DNA from: Saccharicrinis sp. UBA6048
GTDB lineage: Bacteria > Bacteroidota > Bacteroidia > Bacteroidales > Marinilabiliaceae
Assembly: GCA_002429115.1 (NCBI GenBank)
Contig: DIYS01000089.1
Location: 1 to 21,210, forward strand
Direction of reading: 5' to 3'
DNA: 21,210 bases
A model generated the notes under the pieces. It saw only the letters and a list, made by a program, of their open reading frames with translations. It had not been told where the DNA came from and made no database searches. The position numbers and the translations under genes are program-made. Position 1 is the first letter of the stretch. Every line of letters begins with the position of its first letter. Shown in pieces: positions 14,781 through 21,210 of the stretch.

Positions 14781-17249
14781 ATGCGTAACTTGGGGCATAT
14801 CATTATATTATCCATTGTATTTGTAATTTGCAATCCATTTATTGGTTATTCTCAAACAAAAACTTATTCAGCAAAAGAGGCACTGGCTCTTTTTAAGGAA
14901 GGTAATTATACCGAGGCTGAAGTGGCCTATGAACAGATTCTTCAGCGCTATGATCGGGAAGCGAAATACAATTACTATTATGGCATTTGTTTGATTCAGA
15001 ACAATAACGATTTGTCGCAGGCTGTCAAACGATTAAAGTATGCAGCATTAAAGGGTGTTAGCAGGGATGCATACTATTACTTAGGGCGCGCTTATCAGTT
15101 GACTTACCGTTTTGATGATGCGATTAATCAATATAACCGGTTTTTAAAGTATGCATCGTCTTCAGATATTAGAAACGATAAAGCTGAATTATACATTGCC
15201 CAATCAGAAGTGGGAAGGCAGCATTCAGCCAAAATTTATCACTTTGATGTTTATAGTAGAGACGCGGTAAATAACGATGCTATTTTAACCGCTTACAATC
15301 CGGCAAAGGATGTTGGTAAAGTAGTGCATAATGAGGCATTTTTTGAATCTGGTGTTGATCCGAAAGGTGTTTTATATTTGACAGAACGAGGCGATGAAGT
15401 TTATTTCTCAAAGGGAAATGAGTTAAATGGTCATGATTTGTACAAAATGGAAAAGCTACTGGACGGGTGGAGCGAAAATATGGCACTTGATGGAGTTAAT
15501 AGTGAATACAGTGACCGATATCCGTTTGTTGTAATTGATGGTTCAACCATCTACTTTTCGTCTGATCGTCCTGGTGGACTGGGAGGTTATGATTTGTATA
15601 AGGCGCAGTACGATTCTGAAAGGAAAGCGTTTTCTGATCCTGTCAATCTAGGAATTCCATTTAATTCACCTAAAGATGATTATTTGTTTGTGGTTGATGA
15701 GTTTAATCAACTGGCATGGTTTACTTCCAATCGCGAAACCAATGATAGCACCGCGATTGTTTATACCTTAAAATGGGACGATTCGGTAGTGAAAAATCTG
15801 GTGACTGACATGAATGATGTAAATACCCAGGCAGCGATGTATCTTTCAGGAAAACAGCTGACGGCTGAGCAGGCAAATGCTATTGGAGGGAGTGTCAAAA
15901 ACGAACAAAAAGCCAAGTTTCATTTTATGGTGGCTGATACATTGGAGTATAGTCAGTTTGAACATTTTAAAAGTGATGAGGCCCGTCGATTGTTTGAAGA
16001 AGGAATGAATCTTTCTATGAGAAAAGATAGCTTGTCTGGTTTAATGCGCGAAAAAAGACAGCAATATGCCCGAACCAACTCAGAAACTCAACAATCAATG
16101 TTGGTGAATGATATTCTTTCGATGGAGAAAAAAGTGTACGGTTTAGATGAAAAAATAGAGCGTAGTTTTTATCATGCGCGATCGGTGGAGCAGGCAAAAA
16201 TTAAAGAGTTGGTGGCGGCCGGAACGTACACATCAAACAGTCAGGTAAAAATCGAGAAGAACAATAAAAGTAGCTTTGAGGATATTTTGATTCCGGATAA
16301 CTTTATTTTTCATACGGATGAAGAGTTTGCAGCACATCTGGCTGAGCTTGAAGTGATGTATCAGAAGGTTTTTGAATCGCATGAAATCGACAAATTACAC
16401 CATGCTGATTCATTATATGTGTGGGGAAATATTTTGACCCTTGAGGCATCTAAGATGCTTGAAGAGGCCAACAGCGCCCCTGAAGAAACAGAGTCGATTA
16501 TTAATGCCGTGATTCGTAAAAAAGACAGCGTTGATGAAGAGAGTTTAACGGCACAGCATGTGGCACAATCCAAGGAACTCAAATTAACGGCACTAAAACT
16601 GTATCATGAATCACTCAATCGGAAGTTTGAGATTTATGAAGAGCGACTCAAGCAGGTGGTTATTGGTCATCCTACCCGGGATTTGGAAGCATTAGATCAG
16701 GCAAGGGCAGAGAGTAAGGAGTATTTTCGTAAGGCAATGGATATGATTGATCCTATTAATGGTTTTGATATGGATAGATATGAGCGTTCAGGGGCCATTA
16801 AGCGTTCGGGCGTTAAGGTGCAGGAGGCAGGATTGGTGCAGTATGCTGAAACGATCGGCGAAAATGAAAGTGTTGAGAGTGAAGTGAAATCAACAGTCCC
16901 TAAAACATATCAGGAATTGCAGGGATTTGAAGCTGTTGAAGAAAAAAGTCCTAAAGAACTGGTTGAAGATGCTTTTAAGACTAAGGCAACAAAGCAACTG
17001 GTATATAAAATACAAATAGGAGTTTTTAAAAATGAACCAAATGCAGGGGCAGTTGCTAAGATTCCTGAAGTATCAAAAGTTGAAATACCCGACAGAGGAT
17101 TGACGAAGTATTTCTCAGGTAAATATAAAAGCTATGCAGAGGCACAGAAAGACTTGCAACGAGTTCAAAGTGCAGGCTTCTCCGGTGCATTTGTCGTGGT
17201 TTTTGAAAATGGCCAACAAATCAATCTGACAGACGAATTGAAGAAGTAG
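14781..17249 (+). CDS. TPR / PD40 / SPOR-domain envelope protein
   Basis: An 822-residue exported scaffold-like protein. A signal peptide (1-25, ending GYSQ) is followed by TPR-like helical repeats (about 28-140). A PD40 beta-propeller region comes next (about 200-330), with three visible blades: DEVYFSKGNELNGHDLYKM, IYFSSDRPGGLGGYDLYK and LAWFTSNRE. A long charged helical segment follows (about 390-640), then a C-terminal SPOR domain (about 740-822, starting VYKIQIGVFK). SPOR domains bind denuded peptidoglycan glycan strands. TPR plus PD40 is the layout of PorE/OmpA-type proteins of the type IX secretion and gliding machinery, but here SPOR replaces the OmpA domain. A periplasmic, wall-binding role is inferred; the partner is unknown. 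It leads the ClpS-NfeD-FloA run, 52 bases ahead. Confidence 0.8.
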   Translation: MRNLGHIIILSIVFVICNPFIGYSQTKTYSAKEALALFKEGNYTEAEVAYEQILQRYDREAKYNYYYGICLIQNNNDLSQAVKRLKYAALKGVSRDAYYYLGRAYQLTYRFDDAINQYNRFLKYASSSDIRNDKAELYIAQSEVGRQHSAKIYHFDVYSRDAVNNDAILTAYNPAKDVGKVVHNEAFFESGVDPKGVLYLTERGDEVYFSKGNELNGHDLYKMEKLLDGWSENMALDGVNSEYSDRYPFVVIDGSTIYFSSDRPGGLGGYDLYKAQYDSERKAFSDPVNLGIPFNSPKDDYLFVVDEFNQLAWFTSNRETNDSTAIVYTLKWDDSVVKNLVTDMNDVNTQAAMYLSGKQLTAEQANAIGGSVKNEQKAKFHFMVADTLEYSQFEHFKSDEARRLFEEGMNLSMRKDSLSGLMREKRQQYARTNSETQQSMLVNDILSMEKKVYGLDEKIERSFYHARSVEQAKIKELVAAGTYTSNSQVKIEKNNKSSFEDILIPDNFIFHTDEEFAAHLAELEVMYQKVFESHEIDKLHHADSLYVWGNILTLEASKMLEEANSAPEETESIINAVIRKKDSVDEESLTAQHVAQSKELKLTALKLYHESLNRKFEIYEERLKQVVIGHPTRDLEALDQARAESKEYFRKAMDMIDPINGFDMDRYERSGAIKRSGVKVQEAGLVQYAETIGENESVESEVKSTVPKTYQELQGFEAVEEKSPKELVEDAFKTKATKQLVYKIQIGVFKNEPNAGAVAKIPEVSKVEIPDRGLTKYFSGKYKSYAEAQKDLQRVQSAGFSGAFVVVFENGQQINLTDELKK

Positions 17250-17301
17250 TAAATTAGTTTTTCACGAAAAATAGTGTTTATTTTATAGAAACTTTTTAAC
17301 T

Positions 17302-17577
17302 ATGGTTTCTTTTGGTAGACGCAGTGAAGAGCATAATATGAAGAATAATGGCAAAGATATTCGAACTTTGACACTTCATAATGATGATAAGAATTCATTC
17401 GATCATGTTATTGATGTTTTGTGCGAAATATGTGAACATGATGCCATCCAAGCTGAACAGTGTGCAATGATTACCCATTATACCGGTTCGTGCGAAATCA
17501 AATCAGGAAGTGTTGATGATTTAATGTCAATAAAAGAACAGCTTTCTGAAGAACACCTTTTAGTTACTATTGATTAA
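17302..17577 (+). CDS. clpS: Clp protease adaptor ClpS-like
   Basis: A 91-residue ClpS-family adaptor, which delivers N-degron substrates to the ClpA/C AAA+ unfoldase. The N-degron pocket is conserved: Asn27, Asp28 and Asp29 (HNDDKN) and His59 (THYTG). The 32-residue spacing between Asn and His is the same as in E. coli ClpS (Asn34, His66). The gatekeeper position of E. coli Met40 is Phe33. An in-frame ATG at 17338 is a possible shorter start that would keep the whole domain. It ends six bases before NfeD, so co-transcription is likely. No clp chaperone gene lies nearby. Confidence 0.85.
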   Translation: MVSFGRRSEEHNMKNNGKDIRTLTLHNDDKNSFDHVIDVLCEICEHDAIQAEQCAMITHYTGSCEIKSGSVDDLMSIKEQLSEEHLLVTID

Positions 17578-17583
17578 TTGATT

Positions 17584-18051
17584 ATGTCTGCACTTGTTAT
17601 TGTCTTAATTATTGTATTAGGATTGTTCCTGTTTATTCTTGAATTTTTTGTTTTTCCCGGAGTTACCGTTGCCGGAATTGGAGGTTTTATTTTTACTGCC
17701 GGAGGAATCTTTCTGGCCTATCAAAGTTTCGGCGTTACCTATGGAAACATAGCTTTATTCAGTACTTTGTTTGTTGGTATCATAATACTTGCTCTCTCAT
17801 TCAGAGCAAAAACCTGGAATAAACTCATGCTGCACTCTCAGGTAGATGGTCAGGTGGAAACCGTTGAAGGATCCAATATTCATGCAGGTGACGAAGGTGT
17901 AGCTGTGACCCGTTTAAATCCTGTTGGTAAAGTAATTGTAAATGGAGAAGTGATTGAAGGCAAATGTCCCGGGCATTTTATCGATGAAAATACAGAAGTA
18001 ATAATTAAAGAAGTATATAAGACATACGTTATTGTCAAACCCAAAAACTAA
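17584..18051 (+). CDS. NfeD-like membrane protein
   Basis: A 155-residue short-form NfeD, partner of flotillin-like proteins. Hydrophobic segments lie at about 3-25, 30-48 and 55-73. The C-terminal soluble domain (about 80-155) has the OB-fold pattern of NfeD: GDEGVAVTRLNPVGKVIVNG and then YVIVK at the end. The protease domain of long NfeD proteins is absent. The ATG at 17584 is chosen; an upstream in-frame TTG at 17578 would add two residues. The six-base gaps on both sides show a tight operon. It is expected to help assemble or stabilise FloA microdomains. Confidence 0.9.
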   Translation: MSALVIVLIIVLGLFLFILEFFVFPGVTVAGIGGFIFTAGGIFLAYQSFGVTYGNIALFSTLFVGIIILALSFRAKTWNKLMLHSQVDGQVETVEGSNIHAGDEGVAVTRLNPVGKVIVNGEVIEGKCPGHFIDENTEVIIKEVYKTYVIVKPKN

Positions 18052-18057
18052 TTTTAT

Positions 18058-19041
18058 ATGGCAGGTTTAGCACCAATTTTTTTGATTGCGGCGATTATAG
18101 TTGTCGTGTTTTTATTCCTTTACTATGTACCAATTTTACTTTGGTTCTCAGCATTAGTATCAGGCGTGCGAATTTCATTAATTCAGCTTGTTTTAATGCG
18201 AATTCGAAAAGTACCTCCTGGTGTTATCGTAAGAGCGCTTATTGAGGCATATAAGGCCGGATTATCAGAGGTGAAGCGTGATGAGTTGGAAGCACACTAT
18301 TTGGCCGGTGGTCATGTAGAAAATGTGGTTCATGCATTGGTATCGGCTGCTAAAGCAAATATCGATCTGAATTTCCAGATGGCAACTGCTATTGACCTTG
18401 CTGGTCGTGACGTGTTTGAAGCGGTGCAGATGTCCGTTAATCCAAAGGTGATTGATACGCCTCCGGTAGCAGCTGTTGCTAAAGATGGTATCCAGCTAAT
18501 TGCCAAAGCTCGTGTAACTGTTCGCGCCAATATTAAGCAATTAGTTGGTGGAGCAGGAGAAGAGACTGTTTTGGCTCGTGTAGGTGAAGGTATTGTTTCC
18601 TCAATTGGATCGTCGGTATCACACAAAGCAGTGTTAGAAAATCCTGATTCAATATCAAAGGTGGTTTTAGAAAAAGGATTGGACGCAGGAACAGCCTTTG
18701 AAATTCTGTCGATTGATATTGCAGATATTGATATAGGTAAAAATATTGGGGCAGGATTACAAATTGATCAGGCCGATGCAGATAAGAATATTGCTCAGGC
18801 GAAAGCTGAAGAGCGTAGAGCAATGGCTGTAGCTTTAGAGCAGGAAATGAAAGCAAAAGCACAGGAAGCAAGAGCGAAAGTAATTGAAGCCGAAGCAGAG
18901 GTGCCAAAAGCGCTTGCTGAAGCATTCAGAAGCGGTAATCTTGGCGTGATGGATTATTTAAAGTATAAAAATATAGAGGCTGATACAGCGATGAGAGATT
19001 CAATAGCGAAGCCGGGAAGTAAAACGCCGAAAAAAGATTAA
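18058..19041 (+). CDS. floA: Flotillin-like protein FloA
   Basis: A bacterial flotillin-like scaffold of the UPF0365/FloA family that organises functional membrane microdomains. One N-terminal membrane segment (about 5-28) is followed by the SPFH/PHB-type domain (about 40-220, including VPPGVIVRALIEAYKAGL and ANIDLNFQMATAIDLAGRDV). After it comes a helical stretch rich in Ala, Glu and Lys (about 235-300; AEERRAMAVALEQEMKAKA) for oligomerisation. The 327-residue length is normal for the family. It sits directly behind NfeD, the usual FloA neighbour. A strong terminator follows 10 bases after the stop. Confidence 0.95.
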   Translation: MAGLAPIFLIAAIIVVVFLFLYYVPILLWFSALVSGVRISLIQLVLMRIRKVPPGVIVRALIEAYKAGLSEVKRDELEAHYLAGGHVENVVHALVSAAKANIDLNFQMATAIDLAGRDVFEAVQMSVNPKVIDTPPVAAVAKDGIQLIAKARVTVRANIKQLVGGAGEETVLARVGEGIVSSIGSSVSHKAVLENPDSISKVVLEKGLDAGTAFEILSIDIADIDIGKNIGAGLQIDQADADKNIAQAKAEERRAMAVALEQEMKAKAQEARAKVIEAEAEVPKALAEAFRSGNLGVMDYLKYKNIEADTAMRDSIAKPGSKTPKKD

Positions 19042-19042
19042 A

Positions 19043-19078
19043 TTTTTTTAAAGCTACCTTCGGGTAGCTTTTTTTTTG
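19043..19078 (+). terminator. Terminator of the floA operon
   Basis: A perfect 8-bp stem aagctacc/ggtagctt (19051-19058 and 19063-19070) with the stable loop ttcg, followed by a run of eight or more T. Confidence 0.92.
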
Positions 19079-19146
19079 AGCGATAATTAGTTAAGAGAAA
19101 TGTTCATGTTTTGCTAAATAAAAAGTGATCATTTTTTCCATTTTAA

Positions 19147-19178
19147 TTTTGGAGGTTTAATTCTATTTGCTACTTTTG
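19147..19178 (+). promoter_or_regulatory. Promoter of the tRNA operon
   Basis: The best promoter in the window: -33 box TTTTG at 19147-19151, a 19-base spacer, and -7 box TACTTTTG at 19171-19178, a full match to TAnnTTTG. Transcription should start near 19186, giving a leader of about 67 bases before the first tRNA. Confidence 0.7.
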
Positions 19179-19252
19179 CAATCGCAATCGCAAAGGGGAC
19201 GCAGGATAGAGAAGCAAGAGCGATTGTTACTCTTTAAAGAAAGAGGAAAAAA

Positions 19253-19339
19253 GGAGAGATGGGTGAGTGGCTGAAACCACCAGTTTGCTAAACTGGCGTG
19301 CGGGTAACCGTACCGGGGGTTCGAATCCCCCTCCCTCCG
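19253..19339 (+). tRNA. tRNA-Ser(GCT)
   Basis: An 87-base class II tRNA. The anticodon loop ttgctaa carries GCT between stems ccagt and actgg. The long variable arm gtgcgg-gtaa-ccgtac and the T arm ggggg-ttcgaat-ccccc are intact. The acceptor stem ggagaga/tccctcc has six pairs and one A-C mismatch at the fifth position (19257 with 19334). CCA is not encoded. It is the first gene of a three-tRNA operon. Confidence 0.95.
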
Positions 19340-19353
19340 CTCAATTTTAGTTT

Positions 19354-19428
19354 CGGGGTGTAGCGCAGTCCGGTTAGCGCACCTGGTTTGGGACCAGGGG
19401 GTCCCAGGTTCGAATCCTGGTACCCCGA
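19354..19428 (+). tRNA. tRNA-Pro(TGG), copy 1
   Basis: The acceptor stem pairs cggggtg with taccccg. The anticodon loop tttggga carries TGG between cctgg and ccagg, and the T arm is ccagg-ttcgaat-cctgg. CCA is not encoded. The gene is identical to the second copy 133 bases downstream, and followed by its own hairpin terminator. Confidence 0.97.
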
Positions 19429-19438
19429 CAAAATTTTA

Positions 19439-19467
19439 AGAGTTAAATAAAGTTTAGCTCTTTTTTT
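19439..19467 (+). terminator. Terminator after tRNA-Pro copy 1
   Basis: The stem agagttaaa/tttagctct (19439-19447 and 19453-19461, with one T-G pair) has the loop taaag and is followed by seven T. It is weaker than the downstream terminator, so some readthrough into copy 2 is likely. Confidence 0.7.
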
Positions 19468-19486
19468 ATTGAAGATATTATTGATT

Positions 19487-19561
19487 CGGGGTGTAGCGCA
19501 GTCCGGTTAGCGCACCTGGTTTGGGACCAGGGGGTCCCAGGTTCGAATCCTGGTACCCCGA
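19487..19561 (+). tRNA. tRNA-Pro(TGG), copy 2
   Basis: Identical over all 75 bases to copy 1. Identity ends two bases before the gene and a few bases (caa) after it, so the duplicated unit is close to the tRNA itself. No separate promoter was found in the short spacer. It is the tRNA nearest to the integrase and so the likely attachment site if the element uses one. Confidence 0.97.
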
Positions 19562-19584
19562 CAATGTATGAATCAAATACAATT

Positions 19585-19624
19585 AAAAGCTCGTAAATCG
19601 TAGGATTTACGGGCTTTTTTGATT
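19585..19624 (+). terminator. Terminator of the tRNA operon
   Basis: A 15-bp stem aaaagctcgtaaatc/gatttacgggctttt (19585-19599 and 19604-19618) with one G-T pair and the loop gtag, running into further T. It is the strongest hairpin of the region. Confidence 0.9.
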
Positions 19625-19666
19625 TTTATTATATTGTTTAGTGTCAAAATAATCCAATTTTCTCAC

Positions 19667-19794
19667 GACCTATTCGGTGACCTTTTTTTCTTCGTATATT
19701 TATTTCTAGGATTTGTAATAGTCAGATTATCAGTATTTAAAATGGTGTCATTTGATGTGTTTTAACATTTTTTAAGTGATCCATTCTGTGACCT
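19667..19794. repeat. 17-base direct repeat in front of the integrase
   Basis: gacctattcggtgacct (19667-19683) and gatccattctgtgacct (19778-19794) agree at 14 of 17 positions and are 111 bases apart. Both are followed by a pyrimidine run. The spacing and position suit recombinase arm sites or an operator, but neither role is shown. Confidence 0.5.
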
Positions 19795-19809
19795 CTCTCT
19801 CTATTTAAC

Positions 19810-19822
19810 AGGTGAGTCACCT
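19810..19822. promoter_or_regulatory. Perfect palindrome aggtgagtcacct
   Basis: Six bases on each side of a central g are perfect inverted repeats. The half-site (tcacct/aggtga) resembles the ggtgacct part of the direct repeat upstream, so one protein might bind all three sites. It lies 165 bases before the integrase start. Confidence 0.4.
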
Positions 19823-19986
19823 AAGGTGTTGTAAGGTTCAGAAAGACAGTGTGATGTAATTGTTAAAGAGAATTATTGAAGTGTTAATTGGGCTAAAAAT
19901 TCATATTATGATACGATTACTGTATTGTGTAATTGAATTCTTGGAGAGTCAATTTAATTCAAAACAAACCATTTAAATCATGTGAT

Positions 19987-21210
19987 ATGAGTAATAAAGG
20001 AAATACGTTAGGCGTTGGTTTTATTGTTAAAAAGAATAAAGGCAAAGATGGAGGTGCTCCTCTTTATTTGAGAATAACCGTTAATGGAAAACGTACTGAA
20101 TTATCCATGAAGACAATTATTGATGTTGATAAGTGGGATTTCAGTAAAGGAATTTATGCTGGTTATTCTAATGAGATCAAGAGGCTTAATACTCAATTGG
20201 AGCAGATTAAAGGGCATGTAGTTGATTGTTATCATCAGTTGGAGGCCAGAAGAGAGGTGATTACAATTGATGCTGTTAAGAATCTTTACCTTGGGGTTGA
20301 AAAGGTTGAGTTTACATTGATGAAACTTTTTGACTATCACAATGAAGAAATGAAGGAAACCTTACGCTGGGGAACTCTTAAGAATTACTATACTACCAAG
20401 AAGTATTTTAAAAGGTATCTAATGAAAAAGTTTTTTGTGCGTGATATACCTCTTTTTCAATTAAAGTATGGTTTTATAACTGGCTTTGAGAAGTATCTGA
20501 AAGAATCTGATTCAATTATTCCAGATAGGCCTTGTAGTCACAATACTATTATGAAGCATATTGAACGCCTGAAAAAAGTGATTCATTTAGCTGTCCAAAA
20601 TGAATGGTTGGAAAAAGACCCGTTTACTCAGTTTAAGCCATCATTTATCAAGAAAGAAATAGCTTATTTAAACGAGTTGGAGTTAGACCGAGTAGAGAAT
20701 AAACACTTTTCTATTTCGCGCTTGGGTTACGTACGTGACTTGTTTGTTTTTAGTTGTTATACTGGTTTGTCTTATTCTGATGTATACGCCTTGACCAAAG
20801 AAAATATTCAACTAGGTATTGATGGAGAAAAGTGGATTATTACTAATCGGATAAAAAATAACCAACAAGTTAAAGTGCCCCTGCTTCCTAAAGCAGAGTT
20901 TATTATCCAGAAATATGAGGATAATATAAGAAATGAAGTAACAGGTAAGCTGCTTCCTGTTGTTACAAATCAAAAGATGAACTCCTATTTAAAAGAGATA
21001 GCAGACTTGTGTGGAATTGAAAAACATCTGACTTTTCATGTTGCACGGCATACTTTTGCTACAACAGTGACGCTCAATAATGGTGTGCCAATAGAAACGG
21101 TCTCTAAGTTACTCGGGCATAGAAGCGTTTCGACAACTCAGATTTATGCACGTGTTATTGATTCAAAACTAAGTCAGGATATGAGGCACTTAACCCGTAT
21201 TATTCATCTC
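19987..21210 (+). CDS. Tyrosine site-specific recombinase (integrase), 3' end cut by window
   Basis: A 408-codon frame open to the window edge, so the C terminus is missing, probably only a few residues. It has an N-terminal arm-DNA-binding domain (about 8-95), a SAM-like core-binding domain (about 107-205) and the catalytic domain (about 215-400). Catalytic residues: Lys290 (RIKNN), His351 and Arg354 (HVARH), His378 (LLGH) and the nucleophile Tyr387 (TQIYARV). The first catalytic Arg is replaced by Ser262 in TGLSYSD, as reported for IntDOT of the Bacteroides element CTnDOT (Ser259). Such enzymes move conjugative transposons, genomic islands and phages. Position directly behind tRNA-Pro suggests integration into, or next to, a tRNA gene. 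The cargo would lie to the right, outside the window. Confidence 0.93.
   Translation, partial: MSNKGNTLGVGFIVKKNKGKDGGAPLYLRITVNGKRTELSMKTIIDVDKWDFSKGIYAGYSNEIKRLNTQLEQIKGHVVDCYHQLEARREVITIDAVKNLYLGVEKVEFTLMKLFDYHNEEMKETLRWGTLKNYYTTKKYFKRYLMKKFFVRDIPLFQLKYGFITGFEKYLKESDSIIPDRPCSHNTIMKHIERLKKVIHLAVQNEWLEKDPFTQFKPSFIKKEIAYLNELELDRVENKHFSISRLGYVRDLFVFSCYTGLSYSDVYALTKENIQLGIDGEKWIITNRIKNNQQVKVPLLPKAEFIIQKYEDNIRNEVTGKLLPVVTNQKMNSYLKEIADLCGIEKHLTFHVARHTFATTVTLNNGVPIETVSKLLGHRSVSTTQIYARVIDSKLSQDMRHLTRIIHL

Larger units (their letters stand above)
19562..19986. other. Non-coding gap between tRNA-Pro and the integrase
   Basis: No gene of normal size is supported. It holds a strong terminator, a 17-base direct repeat, a perfect 6+1+6 palindrome, and a 22-codon frame at 19908-19976 that ends 10 bases before the integrase. 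If the integrase marks an integrative element, this is where its end and recombinase-binding sites should lie. Confidence 0.5.

Noticed and set aside
18533..18925. 130-codon minus-strand frame opposite floA
   Set aside because: A Leu/Gln-rich shadow of the Ala/Glu/Lys-rich floA coding sequence, with no sign of its own start signals.

Overview
The window looks like a chromosomal segment of a Bacteroidota bacterium, probably a Marinilabiliales-like marine or anaerobic member; the genus cannot be fixed from sequence alone. The evidence is: a TonB-dependent receptor with an N-terminal carboxypeptidase-like domain, a TPR/PD40/SPOR envelope protein, a RecA and a ClpS of Bacteroidota type, an integrase with an arm domain of the Bacteroides conjugative-transposon kind, genes mostly without Shine-Dalgarno sequences, and -7 boxes of the Bacteroidota form TAnnTTTG in front of several genes.

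Layout. (1) 1-4983, plus strand: a lipase-like alpha/beta hydrolase, a Tat-exported aldo/keto reductase with two cysteine clusters, a small AT-rich lipoprotein, and a secreted protein of apparent DUF6599 type. The gaps carry short dispersed palindromic repeats. (2) 4984-9435, minus strand: a DEAD-box RNA helicase with a long leader and, upstream of it, a hemoglobin/heme-type TonB receptor. A degenerate G-rich (on the minus strand) repeat array separates them. (3) 9720-12422: a secreted unknown protein convergent with a membrane-anchored metallophosphoesterase, then two small envelope proteins of unknown function. (4) 12631-14193, minus strand: recA with a bcp-type peroxiredoxin upstream, probably one transcript for DNA repair and peroxide defence, with a -7 box in front and a hairpin terminator behind. 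(5) 14781-19070, plus strand: a close-packed run of the TPR/PD40/SPOR protein, ClpS, NfeD and the flotillin-like FloA, closed by a TTCG-loop terminator. NfeD and FloA are known partners in membrane microdomains. (6) 19147-19620: a tRNA operon, Ser(GCT)-Pro(TGG)-Pro(TGG), with a good promoter and a terminator after each Pro gene. (7) 19562-21210: a 425-base non-coding stretch with a direct repeat and a perfect palindrome, then a tyrosine recombinase that runs off the end of the window.

The last part is the most interesting. An integrase sits directly behind a duplicated tRNA-Pro, and its catalytic domain has Ser at the position of the first catalytic Arg, as in IntDOT. This looks like the left end of an integrative element whose cargo lies outside the window. 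I found no CRISPR array, no complete insertion sequence and no complete defence system. The rest is mostly ordinary core and envelope genes, several of them uncharacterised.
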